A stretch of 42,322 bases of DNA from an uncultured beta proteobacterium (GTDB lineage: Bacteria > Pseudomonadota > Gammaproteobacteria > Burkholderiales > Burkholderiaceae_C). The notes below the pieces were generated by a model, which saw only the letters and a program-made list of their open reading frames with translations, was not told the origin of the DNA and did no database searches. The stretch covers positions 1 through 42,322 of the forward strand of contig CAIJPE010000027.1 in the NCBI GenBank assembly GCA_903822435.1. Reading direction: 5' to 3'. Of the stretch, positions 16,119 to 24,520 are shown piece by piece. The translations under genes were made by a program, and so were the position numbers. The stretch's first letter is position 1. Each line of letters begins with the position of its first letter.

Positions 16119-17290
16119 GAGCGGGCCTGGCTGGCTTGCGGCACGTAGGTGTTGGCCACGATTTCACCGAAGGGCCCTGTCAGCGTGGGCTGCGGTGCCG
16201 ATTCCACGCGCTGCAGCGGCAACAGCGGGAACACGAGTTCGGCCACGCGATAGGCTTCTTCCAGATGGGGGTAGCCCGAGAGGATGAAGTGCTCCAGGCC
16301 CAGGTCGGCGTACTCGCGCAGCCGCGCGGCCACCTGTTCGGCGCTGCCCACCAGGGCCGTGCCCGCGCCGCCTCGCACCAGGCCCACGCCGGCCCACAGG
16401 TTGGGCGACACCTCCAGGCCTTCGCGCACGTTGTCGGGGTTGTAGCGGCCACCGTGCAGCTCGGTCATGCGGCGTTGCCCGGCCGAGTCCATCTTGGCGA
16501 ACTTCTTCTGCGCCGCAGCCACCGTGGCCGGGTCCACATGCGACAGCAGCTTGGCCGCGGCGCGCCAGGCCTCGTCTTCGGTCTCGCGCACGATGATGTG
16601 CAGACGGATGCCGAAGGACAGCGTGCGGCCGTGGCGTGCGGCCCGCTGGCGGATGTCGGCCACCTTGGCAGCCACCGCGGCTGGGGGCTCGCCCCAGGTG
16701 AGGTAAGTGTCCAGCTGCTCGGCCGCCAATTCGTGCGCTTCTTCGGAAGAGCCGCCAAAGAAGATGGGCGGATAGGGTTTCGATACCGGCGGGTACAACA
16801 CCTTGCCGCCCTTGACCGAGAGCAGCTTGCCCTCGTAGTCATAGGGCGCGCCGTCGTGGCTGAGCGTGAGCAGCTCGCGCCAGATGGTCAGGAATTCGCG
16901 CGAAAGCTGGTAGCGCTCGCCGTGCGGCAGGAAGAGGCCGTCGCCTTCCAGCTCTTCGGGGTCGCCGCCGGTCACGAGGTTGACCAGCAGCCGCCCGCCC
17001 GAGAGCCGGTCGAAGGTGGCGGCCATGCGGGCCGATTGCGAAGGCTGTACCAGACCGGGCCGCAGCGCCACGAGGAATTTCAGGCGCCGGGTGGCGTCGA
17101 TCAGGCTGGCGGCCAGCACCCAGCTGTCTTCGCACGAGCGGCCGGTGGGCAGCAGCACGCCTTCATAGCCCAGGCTGTCGGCAGCCACGGCGATCTGCTT
17201 GAAGTAGTCCAGTGAGGTGACGCGGGAACCTTTGCTGGTGCCCAGGTAGCGGGAGTCCCCGTGGGACGGAATGAACCAGTGGAGCTTCAT
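16115..17290 (-). CDS. ssuD: FMNH2-dependent alkanesulfonate monooxygenase
   Basis: A 391-residue bacterial luciferase-like enzyme. It cleaves alkanesulfonates to aldehyde and sulfite using reduced flavin and oxygen. Residues that match the known SsuD active site are visible: Cys53 in GRSCEDSW, and Arg229 and His231 in FGIRLHIIV. The N-terminus [17 protein letters not shown] is typical, and the length is close to the E. coli enzyme (381). The reduced-flavin supplier SsuE is not in the operon or elsewhere in the window, so another flavin reductase must serve. The gene lies between ssuA, with 120 bases including a G-rich repeat, and ssuC, with a four-base overlap. Confidence 0.95.
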   Translation of the reverse strand: MKLHWFIPSHGDSRYLGTSKGSRVTSLDYFKQIAVAADSLGYEGVLLPTGRSCEDSWVLAASLIDATRRLKFLVALRPGLVQPSQSARMAATFDRLSGGRLLVNLVTGGDPEELEGDGLFLPHGERYQLSREFLTIWRELLTLSHDGAPYDYEGKLLSVKGGKVLYPPVSKPYPPIFFGGSSEEAHELAAEQLDTYLTWGEPPAAVAAKVADIRQRAARHGRTLSFGIRLHIIVRETEDEAWRAAAKLLSHVDPATVAAAQKKFAKMDSAGQRRMTELHGGRYNPDNVREGLEVSPNLWAGVGLVRGGAGTALVGSAEQVAARLREYADLGLEHFILSGYPHLEEAYRVAELVFPLLPLQRVESAPQPTLTGPFGEIVANTYVPQASQARS

Positions 17291-17315
17291 GTCGTTGGAG
17301 GTGGCGGGATGGTGT

Positions 17316-17361
17316 GGGGGGGGGACTGGGGATTGGGGATTGGGGATTGGGGATTTCGGGG
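17316..17361 (+). repeat. GGGGATT tandem repeat in the ssuA-ssuD spacer, G-quadruplex-prone
   Basis: A run of nine G is followed by four G4 tracts spaced by ACT or ATT, then ATTTC and another GGGG. The GGGGATT unit is repeated four times. With five or more G tracts and loops of three to five bases it fits a G-quadruplex on the plus strand. That strand is the template for the ssu operon; the mRNA would be C-rich. It sits between the ssuA stop and the ssuD start. Confidence 0.8.
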
Positions 17362-17410
17362 CAGGAGCGGGGCCGGAATGGGGCGGGATGGGGCGGAATG
17401 GCGAGCGGGA

Positions 17411-18397
17411 TCACCGTGCTGCAAGTGCGGAACCCGGCACGGCGTCGTTCACGCGGATGGCCTTGGGGATGAGCTTCAGTTCGAAGAAGGTGTCGGCCAC
17501 CTTCTGCTGGTCGGCCACCACGCTGGCGGTCAACGGTGCCAGCTCCTGCGGATGGCGGCGCAGGCTGGTCTCGACCACGTCCACGTCCAGCCCTTGCAGC
17601 GGGGCGATGATCTGCGCGGCCTGCTTGATGTTGGCCTTCAGCCAGCGGCTGCGTTCCAGGGTGTCGTCGAACAGCGCCTGGATCACCTGCGGGTGCTTTT
17701 CGTAGAAGCTGCGCTCGCCCAGGTAGTAGGCGTAGTTGTTGACGACGCCCCTGCCATCGGCCAGCACGCGCGCGCCGGTCTGCTTTTCCACGGCGGCCAG
17801 GAACGGATCCCAGATCACCCAGGCATCGACAGCGCCCTTCTCGAAGGCAGCGCGTGCATCGGCCGGCGGCAGGAACACGGGCTGGATGTCGCTGTACTTC
17901 AAGCCGTTCTTCTCCAGCACCTTCACGAGCAGGTAGTGCACGTTCGAACCCTTGTTGAGGGCCACCTTCTTGCCCTTGAGATCGGCCACGCTGCGGATGG
18001 GCGAGTCCTTGGACACCACCAGTGCCTCGGCCTCGGGGGCTGCCGAATCGTTGGCGATGTAGACGAACTGCGCGCCGGCGGCCTGCGCGAAGATGGGGGG
18101 TGCTTCGCCCACGAATCCGGCGTCCACGGCGCCCACGTTCAGGCCTTCCAGCAACTGCGGACCGGCGGGAAATTCCACCCACTTCACCCCCGCGCCGATG
18201 GCAGCCAGGCGCTTTTCCAGTGTGCCCTGGGCCTTCTGCAGAACGAACAGCGCAGCCGACTTCTGGTAGCCGATGCGCAACACGGGTGCGGCGGGCGCCG
18301 ATTGCGCCTCAACGGCGCCGGCAGTGCTCAGGCACAGGGCGGCGCCGAGCAGGCTCACGAGGCGGCGGCGGGTGGTGCGGAAGACGACAGCTGGCAT
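17411..18397 (-). CDS. ssuA: Aliphatic sulfonate-binding periplasmic protein
   Basis: A 328-residue periplasmic solute-binding protein of the SsuA/NitT/TauT family. A signal peptide covers about the first 32 residues (twin Arg in TTRRRLVSLLGAALCLSTAG, ending VEAQSA). The mature part starts VLRIGYQKSAALFVLQ and holds the family stretches LLEGLNVGAVDAGFVGEAPP, DLKGKKVALNKGSNVHYLL and AVDAWVIWDPF. It binds aliphatic sulfonates and delivers them to SsuC/SsuB. It is the first gene of ssuADCB, with operator site C 81 bases upstream, and it diverges from the acireductone-dioxygenase-like cupin. The ATG at 18397 has AGGA about ten bases before it. Confidence 0.92.
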   Translation of the reverse strand: MPAVVFRTTRRRLVSLLGAALCLSTAGAVEAQSAPAAPVLRIGYQKSAALFVLQKAQGTLEKRLAAIGAGVKWVEFPAGPQLLEGLNVGAVDAGFVGEAPPIFAQAAGAQFVYIANDSAAPEAEALVVSKDSPIRSVADLKGKKVALNKGSNVHYLLVKVLEKNGLKYSDIQPVFLPPADARAAFEKGAVDAWVIWDPFLAAVEKQTGARVLADGRGVVNNYAYYLGERSFYEKHPQVIQALFDDTLERSRWLKANIKQAAQIIAPLQGLDVDVVETSLRRHPQELAPLTASVVADQQKVADTFFELKLIPKAIRVNDAVPGSALAAR

Positions 18398-18478
18398 GGG
18401 GAGATGTCCTGTAGAGGGCCGGTCAGGCCCTCGGGTGTGATCGAAGCCGCTCACCTTAGGCACTGCGCGGCGCGCGGC

Positions 18479-18512
18479 CAACGAAGCTTTGCTTCCAAGC
18501 TCATGCGGCCTT
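18479..18512 (+). promoter_or_regulatory. Putative sulfur-regulon operator, site C (ssuA side)
   Basis: Reads CAACGAAGC, 11 bases, GCTCATGCG followed by GCC. It matches all 18 shared positions. The CAACGAAGC end is 81 bases before ssuA at 18397. The divergent cupin has its own opposite-facing copy in the same 259-base gap. Confidence 0.6.
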
Positions 18513-18562
18513 CGCCTGAAGAGCGGGTGCGGGCGGCGGCGGCGGCGCGGGGGCATCGCTTG

Positions 18563-18596
18563 CCCCACGCACAAGCACAGCTGAAAAGCTTCGTTG
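18563..18596 (-). promoter_or_regulatory. Putative sulfur-regulon operator, site C2 (cupin side)
   Basis: On the minus strand this reads CAACGAAGC, 11 bases, GCTTGTGCG. It matches 17 of 18 shared positions. The CAACGAAGC end lies 60 bases before the cupin start at 18657. The rest of the gap (18513-18562) is GC-rich with nothing I recognise. Confidence 0.55.
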
Positions 18597-18656
18597 GGCG
18601 CGGGGCGGCGGCTGTCGATACTGCAACCACGTGCTTCAACCACCCGGAAACCGTCC

Positions 18657-19256
18657 ATGCCCCAGATCACTCACCACGACCTCGACGGCCATGCCGTCGG
18701 CCCGGCTGCCACGGGCTGGGCGGCCACCCGCGTCCTCGCCGATCTGGGCATCGATTCGGGGCGCTGGGCGCTGCGCAGCCAGCCGGTGTCCAGCACGCCG
18801 CTGCTCACCTATGCACGCGAGTTGCATGCCTTGCAGCGCCGGGTCGGGGCCGTGATGACCGACCGTGTGCGCCAGCCGCCCAGCCTGCGTGGCACGCGAG
18901 GGGCGCGCGTGAGTCCTGCGTCGGGTTCCAACGGCCTGAATTGGCCCGAACCGGCGCAGGTGCACGTGCACCACGATGCCGAGGTGCGGGTCTTGCTGCA
19001 GGGTCGGGCCACCTTCGCCGTCCGTGCGGGCGACGGTTGGCTGGCCGTGGCCTGCGAGCCCGGGGAATGGCTGATCTTGCCGGCCGGCCTGCCGCACCGG
19101 CTGCAGATCGGCCTGGGCGAGGAAGTGGAGATGCTGCGCCTGTACGCCCGACCCGGCGGCTGGCGGGCCGAGGCCACGGGCTCCGTCTTGCCGGCCTCGT
19201 GGCAGTCTTGGGCGGCGCCGGAACCCTCAGCTTTGCAAGAAGCCCTGGCGGCCTGA
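18657..19256 (+). CDS. Acireductone dioxygenase-family cupin
   Basis: A 199-residue cupin. The metal ligands expected of acireductone dioxygenase are in the right places: His103-x-His105, Glu109 (HVHHDAEVRVLLQG) and His147 (LPAGLPHRL). The 38-residue step from Glu109 to His147 equals that in the Klebsiella enzyme (Glu102 to His140). ARD cleaves the acireductone of the methionine salvage pathway, giving the keto acid precursor of methionine and formate. The protein is about 20 residues longer than usual ARD, with an insertion around 65-95. No mtnA, mtnB or mtnC gene is in the window, so a role in sulfur salvage is inferred from the operator upstream and the ssu neighbours. A relative acting on a different sulfur compound is possible. 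Confidence 0.75.
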   Translation: MPQITHHDLDGHAVGPAATGWAATRVLADLGIDSGRWALRSQPVSSTPLLTYARELHALQRRVGAVMTDRVRQPPSLRGTRGARVSPASGSNGLNWPEPAQVHVHHDAEVRVLLQGRATFAVRAGDGWLAVACEPGEWLILPAGLPHRLQIGLGEEVEMLRLYARPGGWRAEATGSVLPASWQSWAAPEPSALQEALAA

Positions 19257-19293
19257 TCCGCGGCCCGTCTGCGCTTTCTTGCGCCGCGTGCCT

Positions 19294-20319
19294 TCAGGCC
19301 GGTCGCCAGATCGGCGATTCGGCCACCACCACCTTCTTCGGGATGATGCCCGCGCTGGTGAATGCGTCGGCGATGCGCTGCTGCTCGTCGAGGCCCTCGA
19401 CATCGACCGGCTGCACGCGGTAGCTGCGGCGCGCATTGGCCGCCTCGACCGTCGCCGTATCCAGCCCGATGACGGGCCCGTACCACTCGGCCGCCGCTCC
19501 CGGATTGGCCTTGATCCACTGTCCCGCGCGCTGCAGTTCGGTGTAGACGATCGCGATCACGTCACCGCGCCGCTGCACGTAGGGCGTGGCCGCGAGATAG
19601 AAGCGGCGGTAGGCCGACAACCCCTCGCCATCCTGCAGGACGCGCACGCCGCCTTGCCGCTGAACCGCGGCCAGGAAGGGATCCCAGATGACCCAGGCGG
19701 CGACGCTGCCGTTCTCGAAGGCGGCGCGGCCATCGGCGGGGCTGAGGGTTGCAGGCTCGATGTCCCTGATCGAAAGGCCGGCCCGGCGCAGCGCTTCCAG
19801 CAGCAGGTAGTGCGCACCGGCTCCTTTGGCGAACGCCACCTTCTGACCCTTGAGTTGCGCCACGCTGCGCACGCCCGAAGCCTCTTTCACCACGATGGCC
19901 TGCGCATGTGGCGAAGGCGACTCGCTGGCGTAGTAGCTCACCCGCGCTCCCGCGGCCAGCGCGAAGGGCGGTACCGCGTCGGCCACGTCGGCACTGAGGT
20001 CCACGGCGCCCACGTTCAGGGCCTCGAGGAGCGGCAGGCCCGAGCTGAACTCGTGCCAGCTCACCGTCACGCCCAGCGGGGCCAAGGCCTTCTCCAGCAC
20101 GCCCTTGCTCTTGAGCCAGATCGTGAGCGTGGAGGACTTCTGGTAGCCGATGCGCAGCCGCTCGGGTTCGCCGGCACGGCCCCGGGGCGACACGGCCATT
20201 CCCGCCACGAAGGCACCGCTCCAGGCACCTGCGAGCCAACGCCGTCGGCCTTGGTCCGCAGGGTCGTGGCGACGCGACGGGTCGGGGCGTGTGCGCGAAT
20301 GCTTCAAGTCGAAGTGCAT
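19294..20319 (-). CDS. Aliphatic sulfonate-type ABC substrate-binding protein (no adjacent permease on its strand)
   Basis: A 341-residue SsuA-family binding protein. The N-terminus has a Tat-like signal (QGRRRWLAGAWSGAFVAG), longer than normal, with the mature part beginning near EPERLRIGYQKSSTLTIW. Family pieces include LLEALNVGAVDLSADVADAVP, QLKGQKVAFAKGAGAHYLL and VAAWVIWDPFLAAV. It resembles the ssuA product strongly, so a duplication is likely. It is monocistronic: the cupin gene is convergent, and the plus-strand transporter at 20499 has its own binding protein. It could feed the SsuBC channel or the second transporter with another ligand. Operator site D is 32 bases upstream of the ATG. 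Confidence 0.85.
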   Translation of the reverse strand: MHFDLKHSRTRPDPSRRHDPADQGRRRWLAGAWSGAFVAGMAVSPRGRAGEPERLRIGYQKSSTLTIWLKSKGVLEKALAPLGVTVSWHEFSSGLPLLEALNVGAVDLSADVADAVPPFALAAGARVSYYASESPSPHAQAIVVKEASGVRSVAQLKGQKVAFAKGAGAHYLLLEALRRAGLSIRDIEPATLSPADGRAAFENGSVAAWVIWDPFLAAVQRQGGVRVLQDGEGLSAYRRFYLAATPYVQRRGDVIAIVYTELQRAGQWIKANPGAAAEWYGPVIGLDTATVEAANARRSYRVQPVDVEGLDEQQRIADAFTSAGIIPKKVVVAESPIWRPA

Positions 20320-20351
20320 CCGGGGACGCTATCAACCGAAGGCCGCGCGGC

Positions 20352-20385
20352 CAAAGAAGCGTCGCGCATGTGCTTATGCGGCCAA
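20352..20385 (+). promoter_or_regulatory. Putative sulfur-regulon operator, site D
   Basis: Reads CAAAGAAGC, 11 bases, GCTTATGCG followed by GCC. It matches 17 of 18 shared positions. The CAAAGAAGC end lies 32 bases from the binding-protein start at 20319. For the divergent gene at 20499 only a partial opposite-facing copy is visible (GGCTGCATATGC near 20412). Confidence 0.55.
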
Positions 20386-20498
20386 CGTTGGTTGGCGGTG
20401 GAGCGCCGGCTGCATATGCATGCATGAAACGCGCATGAAACGAAGTGCACATCATGCGCGACACTGTGGGCTTATCCGGTACTCGAGGCATCCCGCGC

Positions 20499-21482
20499 AT
20501 GAACGATTCCGTGTCTTCCTCCATCCGCCGACGGCTGATCCAAGGCGCTGGTGCCGCCGTCTTGGCCGGGCCCTTCCTGCGCGCCCGGGCACAGGCCGGC
20601 GGCCTGGGCGGTGTCACGTTGCGCGTGGGCGACCAGACCGGGGCCTCCCAGGCGCTGCTCCGGGCTGCCGGGTTGCTGGCCGACGTGCCCTACCGGATCG
20701 AGTGGTCCCAATATGCGGCGGCCGTCAACCTGCACGAAGCGCTGAAGGCCGATGCCACCGACATCGGCTCGGCCAACGATTCGCCGACCGTCAGTGCCAT
20801 TGCCGGTGGCTCCAAGGTCAAGGTGGTGGCGGCCTGGAACAATGGCGGCCGCGGCACCTCGCTGCTGCTGCCGAAGTCCAGCCCGGCGCGCACGCTGGCC
20901 GACCTGCGCGGCAGGATCATCTCGCCCACCACGCGTGGCAGCGTGGCGCACTACCTGGTGGTCGGGCTCTTGAAGGAAGCCGGCATCCCGCTGGGCGACG
21001 TGAAGCTTGCGTTCCTGTCGCCCACCGACGCCACGGCCGCCTTCGGCAGCGGCAGCATCGACGCCTGGGCCACGTGGGGCATCTTCCGGGCTCGCGCCGT
21101 GGGTACCCTGGGTGCGCGTGAGCTCGACAAGGGCGAGCGCGTCAACACCGGCCTGGGCCTGCTCAGCGCCACGCCCTCGGCCGTGGCCGACCCCGGCAAG
21201 CTCGCGGCCATCCGGCACTTCTCGGCCCTCGTGGACAAGGGCTACGAATGGGGCCGCACGCACCGTGAGGCCTACATCGACTGGTACGCCGGCTTCGCCA
21301 AGCAGGACAAGGCCCTGGCGGCCAGTGTCTACGACGAGAACATTGCCTACCGCCGCGTGCCGGTGGACGACGCGCTCGTGGCCCGCCTGCAGAAGACGCA
21401 CCAGGTGTGGCTGGATACCGGCGTCCTCAGCGGCGCCATCGACTTCGCGGGCCATGTGCTGCGCGACAACGCACGGGCCTGA
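20499..21482 (+). CDS. ABC transporter substrate-binding protein (sulfonate/nitrate/taurine type)
   Basis: A 327-residue periplasmic binding protein, first of a three-gene importer. The N-terminus has a Tat-like signal (SSIRRRLIQGAGAAVLAG). The mature part shows VTLRVGDQTGASQALLRAAG, DLRGRIISPTTRGSVAHYLV and SIDAWATWGIFRARA, typical of the NMT1/SsuA fold, but it is clearly more distant from ssuA than the 19294 protein. The ATG at 20499 was preferred to upstream ATGs at 20445 and 20454 because it leaves a normal signal peptide and has GAGG about ten bases upstream. The permease begins four bases after its stop. The ligand is unknown; an organosulfur compound is inferred from context. Confidence 0.87.
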   Translation: MNDSVSSSIRRRLIQGAGAAVLAGPFLRARAQAGGLGGVTLRVGDQTGASQALLRAAGLLADVPYRIEWSQYAAAVNLHEALKADATDIGSANDSPTVSAIAGGSKVKVVAAWNNGGRGTSLLLPKSSPARTLADLRGRIISPTTRGSVAHYLVVGLLKEAGIPLGDVKLAFLSPTDATAAFGSGSIDAWATWGIFRARAVGTLGARELDKGERVNTGLGLLSATPSAVADPGKLAAIRHFSALVDKGYEWGRTHREAYIDWYAGFAKQDKALAASVYDENIAYRRVPVDDALVARLQKTHQVWLDTGVLSGAIDFAGHVLRDNARA

Positions 21483-21485
21483 TCC

Positions 21486-22352
21486 ATGAGCAGCTTGCCC
21501 TTGAACGCCCCGCCTCTGCAGACCGTGCCACGCACGTCGCCGCGCGAGATCCTGCGCCAGCCCATCGCCGTGTCCTCGGCAACCCGCGCCGGCGTGCCGC
21601 GCTGGCTGCGGCGTTGTGCCGGGCCCCTGCTGCTTCTGCTGGTGTGGCATGCGGCCTCCACCACCGGGCTGCTGCCCAAGGAGGTGCTGGCCGGGCCCGC
21701 CACGGTGGTGACCTCGGCCCAGCAGTTGTGGGCTTCGGGCGAATTGCCCCAGGCCATCGCGGTGTCGCTGCGCCGGACGCTGCTCGGGCTGCTGATCGGC
21801 GGGAGCATCGGCACCGGCCTGGCCGTGCTCTCCGGGTTGCTGCGCGTCGGCGAGGATCTGGTGGACTCCACCGTGCAGATGTTGCGCACGGTGCCCAACG
21901 TGGCGTTGATTCCGCTGCTGATCATCTGGTTCGGCATCGGCGAGCAGCCCAAGGTCGCGCTGATCGCCCTGGCCACCGCGTTCCCGCTGTACCTGAACGT
22001 CTACGCCGGCATCCGCAATGCCGATCAGACCCTGGTGGAGGCGGGCCGCACGCTGGGGCTGTCGCGCGTGGCGCTGATCCGCCACGTCATCCTGCCCAGC
22101 GCGTTGCCCAATGCCCTCGTCGGCCTGCGCTATGCCCTGGGTGTGTCCTGGCTGGCACTGGTCTTCGGCGAGCAGATCAACGCCACGGCCGGCATCGGCT
22201 ACCTGATGAACACGGCGCGCGAGATGTTCCAGACCGACGTGATCGTGGTGTGCCTGGTGGTGTATGCGCTGCTCGGCCTCATCGTGGATGTGGTGGTGCG
22301 CACGCTCGAGCGGGTGCTGTTGGCCTGGCGGCCTTCCTTCAGCGGGGAATGA
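21486..22352 (+). CDS. ABC transporter permease, SsuC/TauC type
   Basis: A 288-residue inner-membrane permease. It has a cytoplasmic N-terminal stretch of about 45 residues and then about six membrane segments, starting at CAGPLLLLLVWHAASTTGLL. The ATPase-contact loop is EAGRTLGLSRVALIRHVILP (around 182-201). The paired motif VPNVALIPLLIIWFGIG matches SsuC. It follows the binding protein by three bases and precedes the ATPase at the operon end. It imports the ligand of the 20499 protein and may be shared with the lone binding protein at 19294. Confidence 0.9.
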   Translation: MSSLPLNAPPLQTVPRTSPREILRQPIAVSSATRAGVPRWLRRCAGPLLLLLVWHAASTTGLLPKEVLAGPATVVTSAQQLWASGELPQAIAVSLRRTLLGLLIGGSIGTGLAVLSGLLRVGEDLVDSTVQMLRTVPNVALIPLLIIWFGIGEQPKVALIALATAFPLYLNVYAGIRNADQTLVEAGRTLGLSRVALIRHVILPSALPNALVGLRYALGVSWLALVFGEQINATAGIGYLMNTAREMFQTDVIVVCLVVYALLGLIVDVVVRTLERVLLAWRPSFSGE

Positions 22353-22354
22353 AC

Positions 22355-23125
22355 ATGGCGACCAACCCCTTGGCCGTGCGCGTGCGCGGCCTCACGCGCC
22401 GCTTCGGCGAACGCAGCGTCATCCGAAAGCTCGACCTCGATCTGCGGGCCGGCGAGTTCGTGGCCCTCGTGGGGCGCTCGGGCTGCGGCAAGAGCACGCT
22501 GTTGCGTGTGCTCGCGGACCTGGACCACGAGATCGAAGGCGAGGTCGAGGTGCCCGTGCGCCGCGCCGTGGCCTTCCAGGCGCCGCGGCTGATGCCGTGG
22601 AAGCGCGTGTGGCACAACGTGGCCCTGGCCCTACCGGGCCGGCCCGACCGTGAGCGGGCCTTCGCGGCCCTCGAGGAAGTGGGCCTGGTCCACCGCGCCG
22701 AGGTCTGGCCCAAGGTGCTCTCGGGCGGCGAGGCGCAGCGCGCCAGCCTCGCCCGGGCGCTCATCCGCGAGCCCGACCTGCTGCTGCTGGACGAGCCCTT
22801 CGGCGCACTGGACGCGCTCACCCGCATCAAGGCGCAGCAGCTCGTGGCCGAACTGTGGCAGCGTCACCGCTGCGCCGTGCTGCTGGTCACGCACGACGTG
22901 GAGGAGGCGCTGCTGCTGGCCGACCGCGTGCTGGTGATGGACGAGGGTGTGATCGCGCACGAGTGGGTGGTGGAGCTGCCCCGGCCCCGCAGCGTCGAGG
23001 ATGCCGGCTTCGCCACGGCGCGGGCCCGTCTGCTGGCGTGGCTCGGGGTCGGACGGGCACCGGGCCCGGCCGAGCAGGCCGTCCGTCCGGTGCCGGTTCC
23101 GGCACCCGAGAGCATCGCCGCCTGA
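22355..23125 (+). CDS. ABC transporter ATPase, SsuB/TauB type
   Basis: A 256-residue ABC ATPase with Walker [10 protein letters not shown] (40-48), Q-loop AFQAPRLMPW, signature LSGGEAQR (a common variant of LSGGQ-QR), Walker B LLLLDEPFGALD and switch LLVTHDVEEA. The C-terminal 30 residues are Pro/Val-rich and unassigned. I chose the ATG at 22355, with GGGGA six bases upstream. An ATG at 22349 overlaps the permease stop as ATGA and would add two residues. It completes the importer and converges with the monooxygenase operon that ends at 23147. Confidence 0.9.
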   Translation: MATNPLAVRVRGLTRRFGERSVIRKLDLDLRAGEFVALVGRSGCGKSTLLRVLADLDHEIEGEVEVPVRRAVAFQAPRLMPWKRVWHNVALALPGRPDRERAFAALEEVGLVHRAEVWPKVLSGGEAQRASLARALIREPDLLLLDEPFGALDALTRIKAQQLVAELWQRHRCAVLLVTHDVEEALLLADRVLVMDEGVIAHEWVVELPRPRSVEDAGFATARARLLAWLGVGRAPGPAEQAVRPVPVPAPESIAA

Positions 23126-23146
23126 GCGGCGACGCTGTTCAGGCCT

Positions 23147-24520
23147 TCAGGCCGCGACCTTCGCTGCGGCCTGCTGGGCCTGCCCGGCCAGGCGAGCCGC
23201 GGTATGGCGATTCACCAGCACCGGCAGCCCCAGGTGGCCACGCAGCGTCTGCGCGGTGTAGTCGGTGCGGAACAACCCGCGCTGTTGCAGGATCGGCACC
23301 ACCAGGCCGACGAAGTCTTCCAGGTCGTGCGGCAGCACCTGGCCGAAGATGAAGCCGTCGGCAGCACCGCCTTCGAACCAGCGCTGGATGGCGTCGGCCA
23401 CCTGGTCGGGCGTACCGACGAATTCGCCCCGCGGCGCCAGCACGCGCAGGGCGGTCTGCCGCAGCGTGAGGTTCTCGGCGCGGGCCAGGCGGACGATGCG
23501 CTCGGAGGCGCTGCGGTTGCTCTCGGTGCCCAACGCCGCCACATCGGGGAAGGGCCCGTCCAGCGGGTACTGGCTGAAGTCGTGATCGTTGAAGCTGCGC
23601 CCCAGCGCCGGCAGGGCTTCCTCGATCGTTACCAGCGAAATCGCCTGGCGGTACTTGTCCTCGACTTCGGCCTTGTCGCGCCCGACGATGGTGCGCAGCC
23701 CCGGCAGCACGGCCAGCCGGGCAGGGTCGCGGCCGAAGCCCGCGGCGCGCCGCTTCACGTCGGCCACGTAGTCTCGCACCTCCTCGAAGGTGCCGCCGCC
23801 GGCGAAGATGGCGTCGGCATGGCGGGACGCGAAGTTGCGGCCATCGTCCGAAGCGCCTGCCTGGAAGATCACCGGCTGACCCTGGCGAGAGCGGGCGATG
23901 TTCAGCGGCCCGGCCACCGAGAAGTGCGCGCCCTTGTGGTTGAGTGCGTGGAGCCGGGTGGGGTCGAAGAACTGCCCGGTCTCGCGGTTGGCGACGATCG
24001 CGTCGTCCTCCCACGAATCCCACAGGCCCTGTACCACCTGCAGGTGCTCGGCCGCAATGCCGTAGCGCACGGCGTGCGGCGGATGCGCGGGCTTGCCGTA
24101 GTTCTCGGCACTGCCGCTGAGCCACGAAGTGACCACGTTCCAGCCCGCACGGCCCTTGCTGATGTGGTCGAGCGAGGCGAACTGCCGTGCCACGGTGTAG
24201 GGCTCCGAATAGCTGACGGTCACCGTGCCCACCAAGCCGATGTGCGTCGTGGCGGTGGCCAGGGCCGACAGGATGGTCAGCGGCTCGAAGCGGTTGAGGT
24301 AGTGCGGGCTGGACCGGGCATTGATGTGCACGCTGTCGGCCACGAACAGGAAGTCGAAGCGGCCGGCCTCGGCCAGGCGCGCCTGCTGGAGGTACAGGTC
24401 GATGTCGGTGCTGCCCTTCGGGTGGGCCTGCGGATGGCGCCAGTCGCCCCAGCCCGCACCGGTGCCGTGCAGGATGAGGCCGAGCTTGAGTTGGCGGGGC
24501 GGATGTGTCGAGTGGCTCAT
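23147..24520 (-). CDS. LLM flavin-dependent monooxygenase, NtaA/SnaA/DszA/DmoA type
   Basis: A 457-residue two-component monooxygenase of the nitrilotriacetate / dibenzothiophene-sulfone / dimethylsulfide group. Family pieces are QLKLGLILHGTG at the N-terminus, SSPHYLNRFEPLTILSALA, TVSYSEPYTVARQFASLDHIS, GRAGWNVVTSW and VIFQAGASDDGRNFASRHADAIF. The enzyme uses reduced flavin and oxygen to cleave C-N or C-S bonds. It starts by an ATGA overlap with the ferredoxin gene, so the flavoprotein, ferredoxin and monooxygenase are translated as a unit. With sulfonate transporters adjacent, an organosulfur substrate is likely, but which one is unknown. The sequence cannot separate sulfide, sulfone and sulfonate substrates. 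Confidence 0.85.
   Translation of the reverse strand: MSHSTHPPRQLKLGLILHGTGAGWGDWRHPQAHPKGSTDIDLYLQQARLAEAGRFDFLFVADSVHINARSSPHYLNRFEPLTILSALATATTHIGLVGTVTVSYSEPYTVARQFASLDHISKGRAGWNVVTSWLSGSAENYGKPAHPPHAVRYGIAAEHLQVVQGLWDSWEDDAIVANRETGQFFDPTRLHALNHKGAHFSVAGPLNIARSRQGQPVIFQAGASDDGRNFASRHADAIFAGGGTFEEVRDYVADVKRRAAGFGRDPARLAVLPGLRTIVGRDKAEVEDKYRQAISLVTIEEALPALGRSFNDHDFSQYPLDGPFPDVAALGTESNRSASERIVRLARAENLTLRQTALRVLAPRGEFVGTPDQVADAIQRWFEGGAADGFIFGQVLPHDLEDFVGLVVPILQQRGLFRTDYTAQTLRGHLGLPVLVNRHTAARLAGQAQQAAAKVAA

Noticed and set aside
20407..20440. Possible opposite-facing operator for the gene at 20499, starting GGCTGCATATGC
   Set aside because: Only one half resembles the element; the CAACGAAGC half is not matched.
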